A stretch of 64,000 nt of DNA from Serpula lacrymans var. lacrymans S7.9 (GCF_000218685.1 NW_006763305.1:710254-774253); one strand, 5' to 3'. Positions 11,986 to 27,265 are shown, counted from the first letter of the stretch. Translations and numbers: made by a program. The notes: generated by a model not told the origin, from the letters alone.

Positions 11986-13720
11986 ATGGCGAGCACGCCA
12001 GCAATGAACACACCGGTAGCAACAGCGACGACAACCAGTGAATCAGTGACCGTGTTAGACTGTCCTTCACTCTCGCCATCGGGCAGCGCAGAAGAGTTTG
12101 AGCGCAGTGTCCGGTTTGACAACCAATGTGTGCTCATTCCAGAGCCAGAGCCTCGCCAGAGAATGCCTAGAGTCGTCACCAAGTCGTACTCTTTACCTAT
12201 ATGGCGTAGGAGGAAAAGTTCACCAAGCGCTAGTTCACCTGGCACCGCAGAACAGGATGCTCCACTGGCTGGGGAGGACGGCCAGGTTTTTATTCGGCTT
12301 CCGATTCCAAGGTTTATTCCCTTTTCCCCTTAGAGAATGCTGAAGCTAATCGCGACGCTACAATACTCCTATCCTTAGTTTCGTCACACACAAGTCGCCA
12401 CAGTCTTCAACGCGTTCTAGCGAGCAACCACCACCTCTTTCTCCTTGCCTCGTCAATCGTCTCCCTTCCTCCCCAACCCCGCTCCCTTTTGCTTTGACGA
12501 TCCAACTTCCCCAATCGCCACGCCCATCCAATAGTCGACGCACTCCCTCCCTTTCGCCCACCTCGCCCCGGGCGGATCTTGTTACTATACCGCTTCGACC
12601 TTGCTGCAAGGCCTGCATGCCCATCACTGAGGCATGTCTACAACAAGGCGATGACTGGCATGAGCATTTCTCGCGCTCTGCGAGAAGAAGACGTACTATT
12701 GACAGCACCCCGCGTCGTGCCAGCGGAGTTGGCAAGTCCACCAAATCGGGCCCTGACACTACAGATTTAGCCTCTGACAGTTTGAGAGTCGGATTTCCCG
12801 ACTCCATCAACGTTGATGAGGTGGACAAAAGGCGGAGACTGAGTGATTCAGTGGAAACCCAGCCAGAACCGAAGTCTGTATGGCTCAACGATGATGGCGA
12901 CTGGGTCCCTTTGTCCCAGTGCAAAACTCAGATTCAAAGTCGCACTGCTCTTGATTCTCGTCGAAGCGCTAGTGCCGATAGCCCTAACTCCATTCTTCCT
13001 CAGTCGGTGCCTTTGATTTCCAAGATTCAGGAAGAGGATGATGGAGATTTGTTCCCTTTGCCCTCTCCCCGGCGTACACCGAACGGATCTCCCATTCCTA
13101 GTCCAGTTCCATCCTTTTTACCCAGTCCAGTTGTCTCAACTTCTTGCCTTGCTCTCAATGACACGAATCTTGCGGCCTCATCTTTGCTTGATTCAGACGA
13201 CTCTTGTGCGACGACTGAATCATCTGGTGACCATGATGAGAGCCTGAAAGTGGCTGAAGCTAATACAGATGTGTTCTGCCGTCCACCTTCACCATTGCTT
13301 CTTGGATCTTTGCCGTCGTTGTCAGCGCGTAAACAGGCAAAACCGGTACAACAAGCTCTCCCTGCTTTATCCACAAGTTTCGACGATCCCCATTCCCCTA
13401 CTTTTTCGGAGGCGTTTCCACGCACCCCGTCTCCAGTCATACAGTTCTCTTCAGGCTCACCTGCTCTACCAGTCTATCTTTCACCTCCTACGTCACCTGG
13501 CACTAGTCATGTTTTATCGTCCTCTCCACCCTCAGAGTCCCCCTTACCAGACTTCTCTCCCTCTTTGTCTCCGACACAGTCCTTCCCTTCTCCTACGACT
13601 AAAAAGCGCGCTTCTTTCTCTATGCCCAGACCTTCGCACATCCTGCGTGTTGGTGCCGACGTGCTGCGTGGTGTAGGTGCGATTGGTGGTGGTTCTGTGG
13701 GTGTAGGAGTTCGTGTTTGA
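11986..13720 (+). CDS. Ser/Pro-rich protein of about 555 aa, unknown function
   Basis: Two exons, 11986-12311 and 12379-13720, separated by a 67-bp intron (GTTTAT..CCTTAG, branch-like GCTAATC) that keeps the frame. The ATG at 11986 has a good context (CGACAATGG); an in-frame ATG at 11923 is less attractive. The protein is largely disordered: Thr/Ser-rich N-terminus, a basic IWRRRKSS patch, a short Cys-containing segment (PCCKACMPITEAC), then long Ser/Pro stretches with many SP and TP sites, ending in a Gly/Val tail. The many SP/TP dipeptides would suit proline-directed kinases. The four closely spaced Cys might bind metal. I recognise no family. Confidence 0.65.
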
Positions 13721-14400
13721 TCCGTATGAAAAGGTTATCCATTCGTTGAGTTCTTCGCATTTTTTTTTATATCACCATACCATTCTCATTATTATACCTT
13801 CATGTGACTTAATGCTCTTCCCAACCCGTTTTTGCTGGGCAGCTTCCAGTTTTATTATACAGACTCTGACCAACCTGAGGGTGGTCGTCACTATCATACT
13901 CATTCAAAGCTCGCTGTTGTATACTTCACTTTTCACTTTCTGAAACTTGTTTACAAAAGTATTGCATTCTTGTTTCTTTTACTTGTCCACGAGCTTTACC
14001 TGATTTTATACTGCTACAGCACTATTGTTGGTTACACTGTACATCACATATTTTGATAGGTCGCAACAGAATTCCCATGACACTACTAGTACTTTGACAT
14101 GAGTTATTACAGTAAGCAGTAAATTCCAGGCTCTGTCAAGGTACTATTGCTATAACTGTTTCAATGTATTATATGATATAACTTGTCAATGTCGGTTCTG
14201 TCGATATCTGTGTTGGCATTGCTACCGGCGCTGGCGATGTGGTGTGTGACCTGTGTCAATAGCGACAGGTGCACGCAAGAAGACGTAATACCACTGTTGA
14301 CTCGGACGTCTTATTTACTCGAATGGTTGGGTTCTGGGTTCTCCACCTTACCAGCACTTTTGCTCGCCTTTATTCAACTTAAACAACCTTGAAGATAACT
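13721..14400. other. Intergenic between same-strand genes
   Basis: T-rich sequence follows the stop at 13720, as expected for a 3' end. A short frame at 14183-14392 has a hydrophobic start but no other support. The upstream region of the amidotransferase gene starts here. Confidence 0.4.
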
Positions 14401-16038
14401 ATGTGTCGATTCGTGATTTACAAAGGCACCTCTCCAGTTCAGTTATCGCATGTAAGCACCTCAGCCTTTTGATCCGTCGCTGTCAGCGCTCCTGACGCTG
14501 TACCAGCTTTTGACACGACCCTGCCACTCGATTATCAACCAGGCTTTCGATTCTCGTTTACGCTTGGACCGTAGACGACCCATCAATGGTGATGGCTTTG
14601 GCGTTGGTGAGTGGCGACTCTGATTTGCATGTTTCGTTCTAATCAGGTCTGCCTGTCCCAGGATGGTACGACTCGGTCAAGGATGAGGAGTTGGGGAGTC
14701 AGCCGTGTATGTTCACTTCTGTAACTCCTGTGAGCACTGATTTTAGCCTGGTAGTGTGTATTTGATTCTGACTCGTCTTCAAGGCGTGGAATAACGCAAA
14801 TCTAGTACGGCTGGCAGAGAAGATCAAGTCTCCTCTAGTTTTGCAAGTATCCCTTTTACCCTCCACCCCGGACGTCTTGTTGATGATGCTGATATCATCA
14901 GCGCCCATGTTCGCGCTACTACGGCTGGTTCTCTTTCGCTGGATAACTGCCATCCATTCGTGTTCAAGAAACTTATGGTAATGTCCATCTTCTGACCTAG
15001 TTTCGGCATGTGGACCAATGCGAATTGAAAGTAGTTTATGCACAACGGTGGAATCGCCGATTTCCCATCCATCAAGCGAAGACTTCAAAGAGATTTATCA
15101 GATGAAATCTTCGAAGTCGTTCAAGGCAACACAGGTAAATGCTATAGCAGCTCATCCTAATCATGCGGCCCCAGCCTGACGAATTACTCAGATTCGGAAT
15201 GGGCGTTTGCGCTATTCCTCTCGAAGGTAACGTGCCATGCACCAGTTCAATGCATAACCTTCTAATTGTGGCGTAGCTCCCAGACCCTAATGCGAGCAAT
15301 TTTACATATGAAACGCTGAAGAAGGCAATGCTTGAAACTATTTCTACCCTCAACTCGTTTGCCGAAGCCGCTGGCATCACGGAGGTCGGTTTTTTTGACG
15401 ATGCCACGCCTATACGCCGATCTGACCGAGTGATTGATTGACAGCCAAGTTTGATGAATTTCTGCGTCACTGACGGGGAAAGTGTTGTTGCCACTCGTTA
15501 TATTTCCTCACGTCATGATGAGGCTGCGTCTTTAGTACGTATTGGAGTTCCTGATGTTTCATTTGTGCCTTATGTTTTTTACTAGTGGTTTTCTTCTGGG
15601 ACAACGTTCAGTGAATATGCGCAGGGTGGTCATTACAAGATGTCGAAGACCGATAAACGGGAAAATATCATCATGGTAGGAACTCGTTTATTTGGCATCT
15701 TGGGTTGTGGCTAACATTTCCTCGTTCTCCCCAAGATTGCGAGCGAACCACTGACTTTTGAGAAAGGTAGATTCATTTATTCATGAGTGCCAGCGAACAG
15801 TATCTGAGTAGTGACTTCAGCCGACTGGATGGAAATCAAGACGAACAACCTGGTGATTATCACGCCCAAGATGAACATCCTTCAAATACCCATTATCGAC
15901 AAGTTCTACGTCCCACATACTGACCCAGCAGCTCTGAGCCGCGGGACAGATTTCGCAGCCGCGAAGGGTCTGCTCAGTCCACGTTCAGCGCTTGCTCCAG
16001 TCCACAATCGGGAGACCACCCCAATGATAGCTGTATGA
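14401..16038 (+). CDS. DUG3: Class II glutamine amidotransferase, DUG3-type (glutathione degradation)
   Basis: Twelve exons give a 341-aa protein, close to the length of yeast Dug3. The start MCRFVIYKG places the catalytic Cys2 right after Met1, as in Ntn amidohydrolases. Family blocks follow: NGDGFGVGWYD, SPLVFAHVRATT, MHNGGI, QGNTDSEWAFA, and TNNLVIITPKMN near the end. Dug3 works with Dug2 to cleave the gamma-glutamyl bond of glutathione in the cytosol. Exons: 14401-14451, 14507-14606, 14662-14729, 14784-14842, 14902-14977, 15035-15134, 15192-15226, 15277-15384, 15445-15534, 15586-15675, 15736-15766, 15821-16038. Intron 4 (14843-14901) appears to use a GC donor (GCAAGT..TCATCAG). No Dug2 gene is in the window. 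Confidence 0.88.
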
Positions 16039-16403
16039 TATCTGCCCAGGGCAGTGCTGGCTGCTTTGCTGGTGCGTGTTGGGGAATAGAGAGTTAATGT
16101 CGTTATAATCATAATACGGCCAGCCATAGGATATTTTCTCGCCTTGCAGGGCACTTAGAGCACGCTTTGAAATTTCTGTTCTCGTTCGATTAATGTTATT
16201 CCCCATGTAGGCTTTACTGTAGAACTTGTCGTAGGTGTAGATCACGTGATATGATGTGGTATCCTTGCCAAAAGCCCAAATAAACCAGTTAAGAGGCTGC
16301 TATTTACACGGCGATCTTGAATGCCCTATCTCAGACCTTTCTTCTTGCCACAATCTAGCCATTGACCTCTTTATACACTTCAAAGGGCTGGTCGACGTCC
16401 ACG

Positions 16404-19400
16404 ATGTCTGGTTTCTCCTCTTTCTTTCCCTCCAAGTTTCTTCCCTCCATGAATCCACGAGATCGTCCCTCAGACCCTCTCCATCGTCTTCGCTTTGCCC
16501 TCGAAACGATGCCAGGCTCACGGAAATATGTATTCACGCCTGCCACCCGAGCAGAGATACTTTCTGAGCTTTATGATGCTTTCTGGGGCCCCTACTCCCA
16601 CCTCTTTCTGCCTCTCTCAAATTCGAGTCTGCCAATGCATGCCACTCTTGGTCAGGTTCAGGCAGAACTCAATTTTTCAGGCGCAGGTACCGAAGAATCT
16701 GTAATACCAGGAAGACCATGCTGTCACATCTTCACAAAGGGCGAGAGCTGCTTCCGGTGCAAGTGAGAGACCTCTTATCGGTGACTTTATGTAATCTTAA
16801 CGCTGACTGTGCTTAGAGATTGCGCACTGGACGACAGCTGTGTTCTTTGCTCCCGCTGTTTCCATGCATCTGACCACTCGGATCACAACGTCAGTTTCTT
16901 CGTAGCGCAACAGTCTGGTGGTTGTTGCGACTGCGGAGACGACGAAGCATGGCGCAATCCTATCAACTGTCCGTTCCACCCTCCTTTGCCAGAACCCGAC
17001 AGTGCAGCCGACATATCCCAGGCAACACCAAAGGCCGTACCAAGATCAATGACAGGAGCCGATGTGCCACCAGTACAGAATTATCCAAACAGAGTCTCGT
17101 TTCCCCCTGAACTACGAGAATCTATGGGTAGGACGATAGGCTATGCGTTGGATTTCTTACTTGATACGCTCGACTATTCTCCAGAAGAAGCTTCGGTACC
17201 TAACAACGAGGCGGACCTGCGTCTACAACCGTCGGCGGATCCAATGCAGAAAGATCAATACTGTTTGGTGGTCTGGAATGACGACAAGCATTCATTTGAC
17301 GAGGTAGTGAGACTAATATGCGCCAATACAAGTCGGGATCGGAAGGAGGCGTATGCAGTGGCCCATTTGATTGATGAACTTGGGCGGGAGGTTGTTGATA
17401 TGAACACTAACGTAACGCGGCTACTTGAAATTGCGCGGACGTTTTCGACAATCGAAATTGGAGTAACTGTTCGGAGGGCATATGATACGTTTCGAGAACA
17501 AATAGTTGTGGTTCTTATCGAGTGGTTGGTCGATCTCACACGGAGCCGGTTGGGTGCGGACATCCTCGTGATCAGGGAGGTGATCGCATCAGAGATGTTG
17601 TCACCACGGAAAAGAGAGAATAACTTTTTTAGCTCGAGTCCACAGTTGCCCAATGTCGTTGCAGATATTCCGAATCCCTGCAGGCTGGATTGGTTATTCT
17701 TGTATCATCCGCGCCTATGGAAGAAACCGCGGCTCACTCTAAAAGAAATTTATGCGTCTCTTCTCACTCTCAGTCATCAACACAAGGTCGTCATTGGTGA
17801 GCTTTCGCCGATCGTAGTACGACGATGATCCACCGACTGATTGTGTAAATCTCGCAGCGGGACGCTTTGCCAATGTGTATCCCCGACTAGTAGACGCTTA
17901 CCTTTTGGTTGACCGTGAAGCCGAAACATCTATCAAGTATTTTGCCTTACAGCTATTTACCACACCCTCTGTTGCACTCCACATTGTGAGGCATCACAAT
18001 CTCGTTTCACGCCTCCTGGATATCATCACGGGTTTTTTCACGAACCAAATTCAGGACAAACGGATCGTCAATTTAGCGGCCACGCGCGCATTAGAGGCAG
18101 AACTTGATGTCGACAGTTTCCCTTTCAAGTCAAAGCGATTCATGCCAGTCTTCAGCGATCTTAGGTATTTATGCCACAATGAACCGGTGCAACGTCTGAT
18201 TGCGCACCATCATATATTTATACGTGAGTTCGCCAAGGTGTGTCAGCTGTTCATGTGTGTAAATCCGAATAAACGGGCTGCGACAAATCATGTGGAGTAC
18301 GAGACGGACGCCTGGATCAGCGTATTCAACGTCACCCTTTCACTGTCGCGTGTCATCAAAGTATATGGTGAAGCATTCTCGCGGGCTTCAGCTTCGGAAC
18401 TTGTCACTGCCATTACGGGCATTGTTCATGAAATCCTGCTCGTCTGCACGCTTGCAAACGGTCGGCTTGATAGGGCGAAGTACTCACTGCCGTCATTTCA
18501 CGAGGTTGTTTTTGGAGATGCTGCCTACACGATTATCGATTTTGATGTCCTTAACGGCTGGATCAGCTTTCACCATTCATTGCACTGGCTACTCGCAGAC
18601 CTTCTTAAGCACGTCGACATCCTCTCGGAGGACTCATTAAAGCAGGTTGGTTTGGCAAGTGTCCGAGACATCTTCATGCGAAATGCAAGTGAGCAGGCAG
18701 TTCTGACTATCATTGACTTCCCCCTGAGAGGTTGGTCTTCATTGCCTCAATCATGAAGCGACATATTAACTCATTTATTACCAGTTCTTGCAATGATTGC
18801 GCAGATACGTACTGGTTTATGGGTACGCAATGGGTTCCCCATCCGTGGTCAATTACTCCACTACCGGGATTTCATGCTACGTGAATTGTGTTACGACCAG
18901 GATTTGTTCATCCTTCAAACATCGCTGATTATTCTCGATCCCAATACTGTTATCGTTACTATACTTGATCGTTTCGGCCTCCTCGGCTTCTTCCGCGGAA
19001 CTGTCGTACACCCATCGTACGAAGGTTCTCAACTTTCGAGCATGGTAGAGGAATTGCTTTATATCTTCATTACCCTCTTCAGTGAGAAGGCTAGCGCTTC
19101 CAAGATGCCGCTGCGAGTTGCTGTGCGTCGAGAGATTGTCCATGCTCTCGCCATGGGCCCTTGTTCATTCACCGATCTGGTGAAGCGGGTTGCAGAGCGC
19201 ATGGTGGATGATATTTGTTTCGAACGTGTTCTGAAAGAGGTCGCGCAATTCCGTCCACCGGAAAACATTGCCGATACTGGAGTGTATGAGCTCAAAGACG
19301 AAGCCTATGACGAAGTGAATCCTTTCTTCTACCACTATACGCGTAATAAGCGGGAAGATGTTGAATCCGTTCTTCGCAACCGATTGCGGAAAAAGACAGG

Positions 19401-22156
19401 CGTTGCTGACCCGATAATTATCCCCAAACCCCTAGGCATCGAGAATGGGCCTTTTTCCATCTTAGCTTCAGCATTCGAGTCAGAAGCATTGCTACAAGTG
19501 ATGTTCTATGCAATATTCAATATCCTCGTCCTGACGGAGTCCTCTGGCACGCCTCCTCCATCTGCTGAGGCTATTCTTGATCAAGCTGTGCATCTCGTCA
19601 TGCTTGCCTTAGTTGAAAGGCAATCTGTCTTCAGCTGTCTGGCTGCTGTGAAAGCTTTCGAGGATGGCAAGAACCTTATCGATGTCATCTGCGCGTTGGA
19701 ACAGGATGAGAACTTCAAGCCATACAAAGCCCGCATTGGTTGGATTCTCGAGCAGATCTCGATCCACGTTCCAGAAGAAGTCCAAGCTCGCAGAAAAGTC
19801 ATGGACACGTCTGCTTCTGATCTGCCGGATCCCGAGAATGCAAAGAAACGCGCAGCCAAAGCTAGACAAGAGTCAATCATGGCACAGATGAAGGCCCAAC
19901 AAGCCAGCTTTGCGATCAACTTTGACGATGGAGAGGACGAGGATGAGGACGTTATGGAAGAAACACCAGAAGAACACATCTCTTATGGCACCTGCATTGT
20001 TTGTCAGGAGGACCTGGATATCAATCGAGCTTTTGGCTCTCTTGGATTTGTGCAGCCCAGTCGATTGCTTAGGAGGCATCCTGACTCTCATAGCCAATTC
20101 TTGAATGAGGTGTTGCACATGCCCCCATCAATGGATCGTTGTGACGCCACTTCTAGCATGACCTTTCCTCCAGATATACATATCCAGGAATTACCAGGGA
20201 GCTCCTCGCCGAATTTTGACTCTTTCCCGACACAGCATACTCGTTTTGGCCTACACACATCTGTCTGTGGTCATATGATGCATTTAGACTGTTTCCAAGT
20301 GTATAGTTCATCTATCAAGCAGCGACATCGAGCCCATGCCACACGGAACCACCCAGAAAACATCTTACGCAAGGAATATATTTGCCCATTGTGCAAGAGC
20401 TTGGGAAATGTGATTCTTCCTGTTTCTCGACCTTTGTCGCTAACAGCAAGCACTATACCTTTCCCTGACTGGATACGTGCCGCCGGCATAAGCATATTGA
20501 AGTCTAGACCAGATACTACCGTGGACCAACTGCAATTCAGAAATGGGACCGGGGAGTTCGTATTCTGGAGTGCGCAAGATCCCGGGTATGTGGCCGCTAA
20601 TCGTCGTCCTGATAGACAGGAAAACATGGAAATGACAAAAATGGTTGATACCTTAATGACCATCTCCAAAAACATGTCATCGCAAACGCGGCATCTCCGT
20701 GAACGTCCTGAGCCAGAGCCTGGTGAACGAGGGGCGGGGATCTACCTCCCAGAAGAGCTGGTTGGTTACACTATTTCTGCTATAGAAGTAGCCGTTCGAG
20801 GTACAGAAATTCCAGGAGGGACTGTGGCCGATAGTATAACAGAGTCGCAGTCTCGGATGATTCGTGGGCTGTTAACTTGCTTAGCCAAGTTGGGTGCTGC
20901 AGAGTTTGAAGGAAGGTCAGATGGGGGTCGCGAAGGTATAAAGCAAGCCATCATCAAGAGATTACTACCAGAATGGAGCCGCACGTCGTTAACATCATTC
21001 TCGTATCCATTGCTTTTGCGCGACCCGTTCTCCGTGTTGGTCGAGACTGCCGCAGTTGCTCCAGAGATGCTCCAACATGTCATTGTCCTCACTTACTATG
21101 CATGCCTGGCTCGAACTGTCATCGGGATGGTCTATGTTCTCAACAAAACAAGAAGCTCTAATACGGTACAACTTCCTGCACGCAGTCATGTTAGCATCTT
21201 CGGTGATATTCGAATGTTCTTCATGTCTGTGGTGCGACATTCGCCGGTCTTTGAGCACACTGCGACACTAGTTTTCGAGACCTTCGGTGAAGCCAGGATA
21301 GAAAAGCTACTATATGCTTTCACGCTTCCATTCCTCCGGCGAGCTGCGATTTTGTGCCGATCTGTGGTACCATTGACGTTCACAACGCCATCATTTGGAA
21401 CCCGTGATCCCTGCGAGTATAGTCGCTTATTGGCCATGCTCGGGATACCTCCTTTGTCGGATCTGCCAAACCAAGACACTCTTCAGAATGCGCTTTCAGG
21501 CTGGTGTGCCCACTATGGCCACTCTCATGCTGCATCTCAACTGAATTGCGGTGTCGTATTGGATTATCCTGCCATTTACCGAATTGCCCGCCTTCCTCTT
21601 GTGCTTGATAACCTGTTTGGTGGACGTGACAAAACTATGAAGTGTCTGAAATGTAACACCGTTCCGACTGATGCGGCAATTTGCTTGATATGTGGAGCAA
21701 CATGTTGTATGCTCAGTAACTGTTGCATGGATACGGAAAGAGAATCCGGAGAATGTAATATGCACACACGAGAGTGAGTTATGAAGCTGATGCAGCCTTT
21801 AACATGATCTAATACATGTTTTGCATCGATAGGTGTGGTGGAACCATAGGAATGTACTTCGTGGTGAAGCGCTGCACTCTCTTATATCTCTACGCCAGCA
21901 ACGGTACATTTTCTCCTTCCCCTTACCTTGATGTTCACGGTGAAGCGGACATTTCCATGAGGTGAGTACATTGCCTCCACTTTCATCTTTCTATGCTCAA
22001 TGTAAGTTGTGGTGCGATAGGAGAGGGAGACGGCAATACATGCATCCAGCTCGCTGGGAAGATATCCGTAAAACATGGCTGACTCACGGCATTCCAACTG
22101 TTATTGCCCGGAGACTCGAAAGCACAGTCGACAGTGGTGGTTGGGAATCATTATAG
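16404..22156 (+). CDS. UBR1: E3 ubiquitin ligase UBR1 (N-recognin)
   Basis: Six exons (16404-16762, 16817-17796, 17858-18730, 18785-21773, 21833-21961, 22021-22156) encode about 1821 aa, near the size of yeast Ubr1 (1950). The UBR box lies at about residues 100-170, with CCHIFTKGESCFRCKDCALD, HSDHN and GGCCDCGDDEAW. It binds basic N-terminal residues of N-degron substrates. A ClpS-like block (YCLVVWNDDKHSFDEV) near residue 260 would bind bulky hydrophobic N-termini. The RING-like domain (about 1139-1275) begins CIVCQEDLD and ends CPLCKSLGNV, with a long insert. A C-terminal zinc-containing domain starts near 1690 (CLKCNTVPTDAAICLICG), as in the autoinhibitory UBLC region. The start at 16404 is chosen over the upstream in-frame codon at 16362 for its context; the ATG at 16449 is also possible. 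Confidence 0.93.
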
Positions 22157-22258
22157 AACTGTCATGTCTTGCCATTGTGTCTCCATTCACCACTGTTTGT
22201 TGTATAATAGCAATATCCGCAATCCTGTACGCAATAGTTTTATATTCGTGGACAATGA

Positions 22259-24609
<2,351 letters not shown>

Positions 24610-24866
24610 TCAGTGAACAGTTATAGCAACTGTACAACTTCAAGTTGAAGACGCAGACACGGTTGCAATAGATCACTTAAAGCAGGCCTTTGTTTGGCAG
24701 AAGCTTGAGATCCAAACAAACGCCGCGGCTGCTGTGGACCGATTCGGATCTGCCATCAGATACTTCTGATGAGTCCCTGGGCCCACACTGGTATACAATG
24801 TAACACAAAGTAACATAAAAGTGGGAGAGCCTACAGCCAGCGTTCATAATTCGAACGACCATATCA

Positions 24867-26497
24867 ATGTCGAACACCGTACGTTGGCCGCTCTATTTCG
24901 TTGATAGTGTGTGTTCTTAAAGTATGATTTAGGGCCTGCCAGAGTCTTTGCGTGCATGGAGGGAAATGGACGCCTTGCGTGATCCGCGTTGGCCGGAAAC
25001 ATGGGAGTCGCTTCGTTCATACTTTCAGGACAAGGGATACGATCTTTTTCGAAACAAGAGTGGTGGAGTACTCAGCGTTCCTAACGGAATAACACAGTCC
25101 CCCAGCAACGATTCTTTTGGACTATATGGAGACAGAGGAAATGACTTCACGAGCGACTTTTGTCCTGTAAGTTTTTTATCATCTCTGGCATGCTAATCTA
25201 CCTTAAACGATATACTTTCTGATGAATATATCACTTAAAGCATTCACCAGTCGTCGCCGCTCGGGATAGGTATGTTTGTGACTTTATGTTACCCCGTGAA
25301 AAGAAGTGGCTATGAAATTGACGTCGCCATCACCAGACAAAATAGAGATGTCGTTATCAAGGTAGTTGCAAAGGGAAATGAAGGATTAAAAGAGCTGGAA
25401 ATTTTGCAACTGCTAAACTCAGAGCCCTTAAGGTCTGACCCGTATAATGCGACGGTACCTGTTCTAGAATTCCTCAAGTATGATGGCTGGCATTTTATTG
25501 TCATGCCGTTCTATGATGACTGCAGTAGTCCTCCTTTTCGGAACATCCACGAATGCTTGGACTTTGTGGAACAAGTTTTGAGGGTGAGGTATATTATTTC
25601 GAATGCCCTACCCGTATCTGAAACTTGTCGAAGACCCTAGCATTCCTACATCGCAATCGGATAGCACATCTGGTGAGTCAGATCTCACAAGTCGCGGCCT
25701 TCCCAGAGAAAAGCAGAGAAACTGAGGCTATCACTTCGTCAGGACGTTGCATATGAGAACATGCTGATGAACCACCACGGAAATAAACCATACATTGACT
25801 TCGATTCTTCTTCCTGCGGGGTTCCTGAGCCAGTTTTTCGATCCAAATTTCCGGTGAAATACTATTTGGTGGATTTCGGGTTTTCTGTCAGGTTCTCCCC
25901 GTCGTCACCTCTTAAACCGTGCCTTGTGGCGCCGTTCCATAGTGCCCGCGACCAGCGGTCACCCGAAGAACAGAAATCGAAGAAGTTCAATCCGTTTCCT
26001 GTAGATGTTTACCAGACAGCGAGACTATTTTATGCATTGTTTGTTGTGAGAACTACTATTTTCTGGTTTTCGTCAAATTGTGGCTCAACTGACGATCGTA
26101 GAATATTGTGCCGGATGTACCAGGGTTCCTGGAACTTCTACAGGATATGTCATCATACAATCCTTCGAACCGTATCTCAATGCACGAAGCTTTAGAGCGG
26201 TCTTGCATGTTGCGCGCCAATCTCCCATACGCCACCGTCGATGATGAAGATTCAATTTTATTCAGGCCGCGGTCAATTGAGCTTCTCGCCTACTATCTCG
26301 TTCCAATGGGATTCTGGCGCATGCTACGCGACATTCTGCAAACAGGCGAGATGTGGCTAGCTTGCCAATTCGCATGGTATACAACAAAGAAATGGTCCGT
26401 GTCCTCTTGTTCGTGACGCAGTATACCTCATTCATTGGCTTTCATTAGGTTTTTGGAACGCTTCAATGGCAGAGATATCCATTTTAAGGACACCTGA
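24867..26497 (+). CDS. Atypical protein kinase-like protein, copy 1
   Basis: A tiny first exon (24867-24878, MSNT) is spliced to LPESLRAWREM and a conserved N-terminal region (WESLRSYFQDKGYDLF). Kinase landmarks follow: the VVIKVV beta-3 lysine near 25340-25370, a hinge-like FIVMPFYDD, a catalytic loop spelled HLDVAYENML across an intron at about 25673/25742, and VDFGFS (about 25875) for DFG. The HRD Arg is Leu here, but the Asp, Asn and DFG are present. The C-lobe has FNPFPVDVYQTARLFY. The last short exon ends RDIHFKDT at 26497. It is about 70% like the inverted copy at 27431-29079. Such single-domain kinase-like genes form large families in Agaricomycetes; the substrate is unknown. Confidence 0.75.
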
Positions 26498-26673
26498 ACG
26501 ATTAGTTTGTGCGTTTGTGGATTGCACAATCGTGCATTGCGCAGTGCTCGCGTTCCATCCTGTGCTTGTGGGCGTTGTCCGTGAATTATATAGTGCTGCT
26601 CGTTTTCTTGATTTATGTATCGTATAACAATCCCATCTGCTCTTCAACCTATTCAAAAATACAAATCGTCAGG

Positions 26674-27060
26674 ATGCTCAACGTCATACAACTTGGGTCG
26701 CAACCTAGAATGAGTGTAAGGGCAATTTATATTTAAAGTCTCAGAGTGAAGCTAACGGTCGTCGGACCACAGGGCTTTATCACAGTCACAGAAATAAGCC
26801 ATCCACGATATGGACAGATTGGTGAGATTTATTTGAGAGGTAAAACAGCACAGGTAATTATTTCATTTCTGCGTTATGCATCTATCTATGACTTATTGAT
26901 TCAATGCTAGTCTGCCAACGGGTCAATTACCTATAGCGTGAGATTCAAAGATGCCAACGGGGCTGGGTACGTTATAGAGATATTATGTGACAGGCAGATG
27001 GTCAAGAACGACGAGATTCAGAGGGCCAGAGTTGTTCAACTTGGATCGAGCCCGACCTAG
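26674..27060 (+). CDS. Small 90-aa protein in the kinase cassette, unknown
   Basis: Three exons, 26674-26715, 26773-26853 and 26911-27060, join in frame with clean GTAAGG/CACAG and GTAATT/GCTAG sites and give exactly 90 aa. The protein starts MLNVIQLGSQPRMSG, and its end repeats the start pattern (VVQLGSSPT). The middle reads like short beta strands (GQIGEIYLRGK, SITYSVRFKDANG, YVIEILCD). There is no signal peptide or membrane segment. It starts 177 bp after the kinase-like gene on the same strand. A broken copy lies in the mirror position behind the second kinase-like gene. I recognise no family. Confidence 0.6.
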
Positions 27061-27139
27061 TGATTGAGACTAACCAGCACAATGTTATGAATACCATAAA
27101 TGTACCTAAGTATATAAATTGTACGAAGCTCGAATCCCC

Positions 27140-27265
27140 AGTAGAATTGATCTAGGATAGAAATCCCCTGAAAGGCATGTTCTCAGCTACTTGTGAGTCG
27201 TAATCGCTAGCTCTACTCTGAATCTGAATATAAGCACACTTCCCGCTCATGCTAGGTGTACATTT
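27140..27265 (-). pseudogene. Broken mirror copy of the 90-aa gene
   Basis: Read on the minus strand, this segment aligns with the first exon end, intron 1 and exon 2 start of the gene at 26674-27060. CACCTAGCATGAGCGG parallels CAACCTAGAATGAGTG, an intron-like stretch with TCAGAGT and GAGCTA follows, and then CAG joins GGATTTCTATCCTAG where the intact copy has GGCTTTATCACAG. The frame stops after three codons of exon 2 (Gly-Phe-Leu-Ser-stop), and the rest is missing. It sits directly behind the second kinase-like gene. Confidence 0.45.

Noticed and set aside
12358..13440. Minus-strand frames of 137-188 codons opposite the Ser/Pro-rich protein
   Set aside because: They are low-complexity shadows of the SP-rich coding strand, with no start context or splicing.
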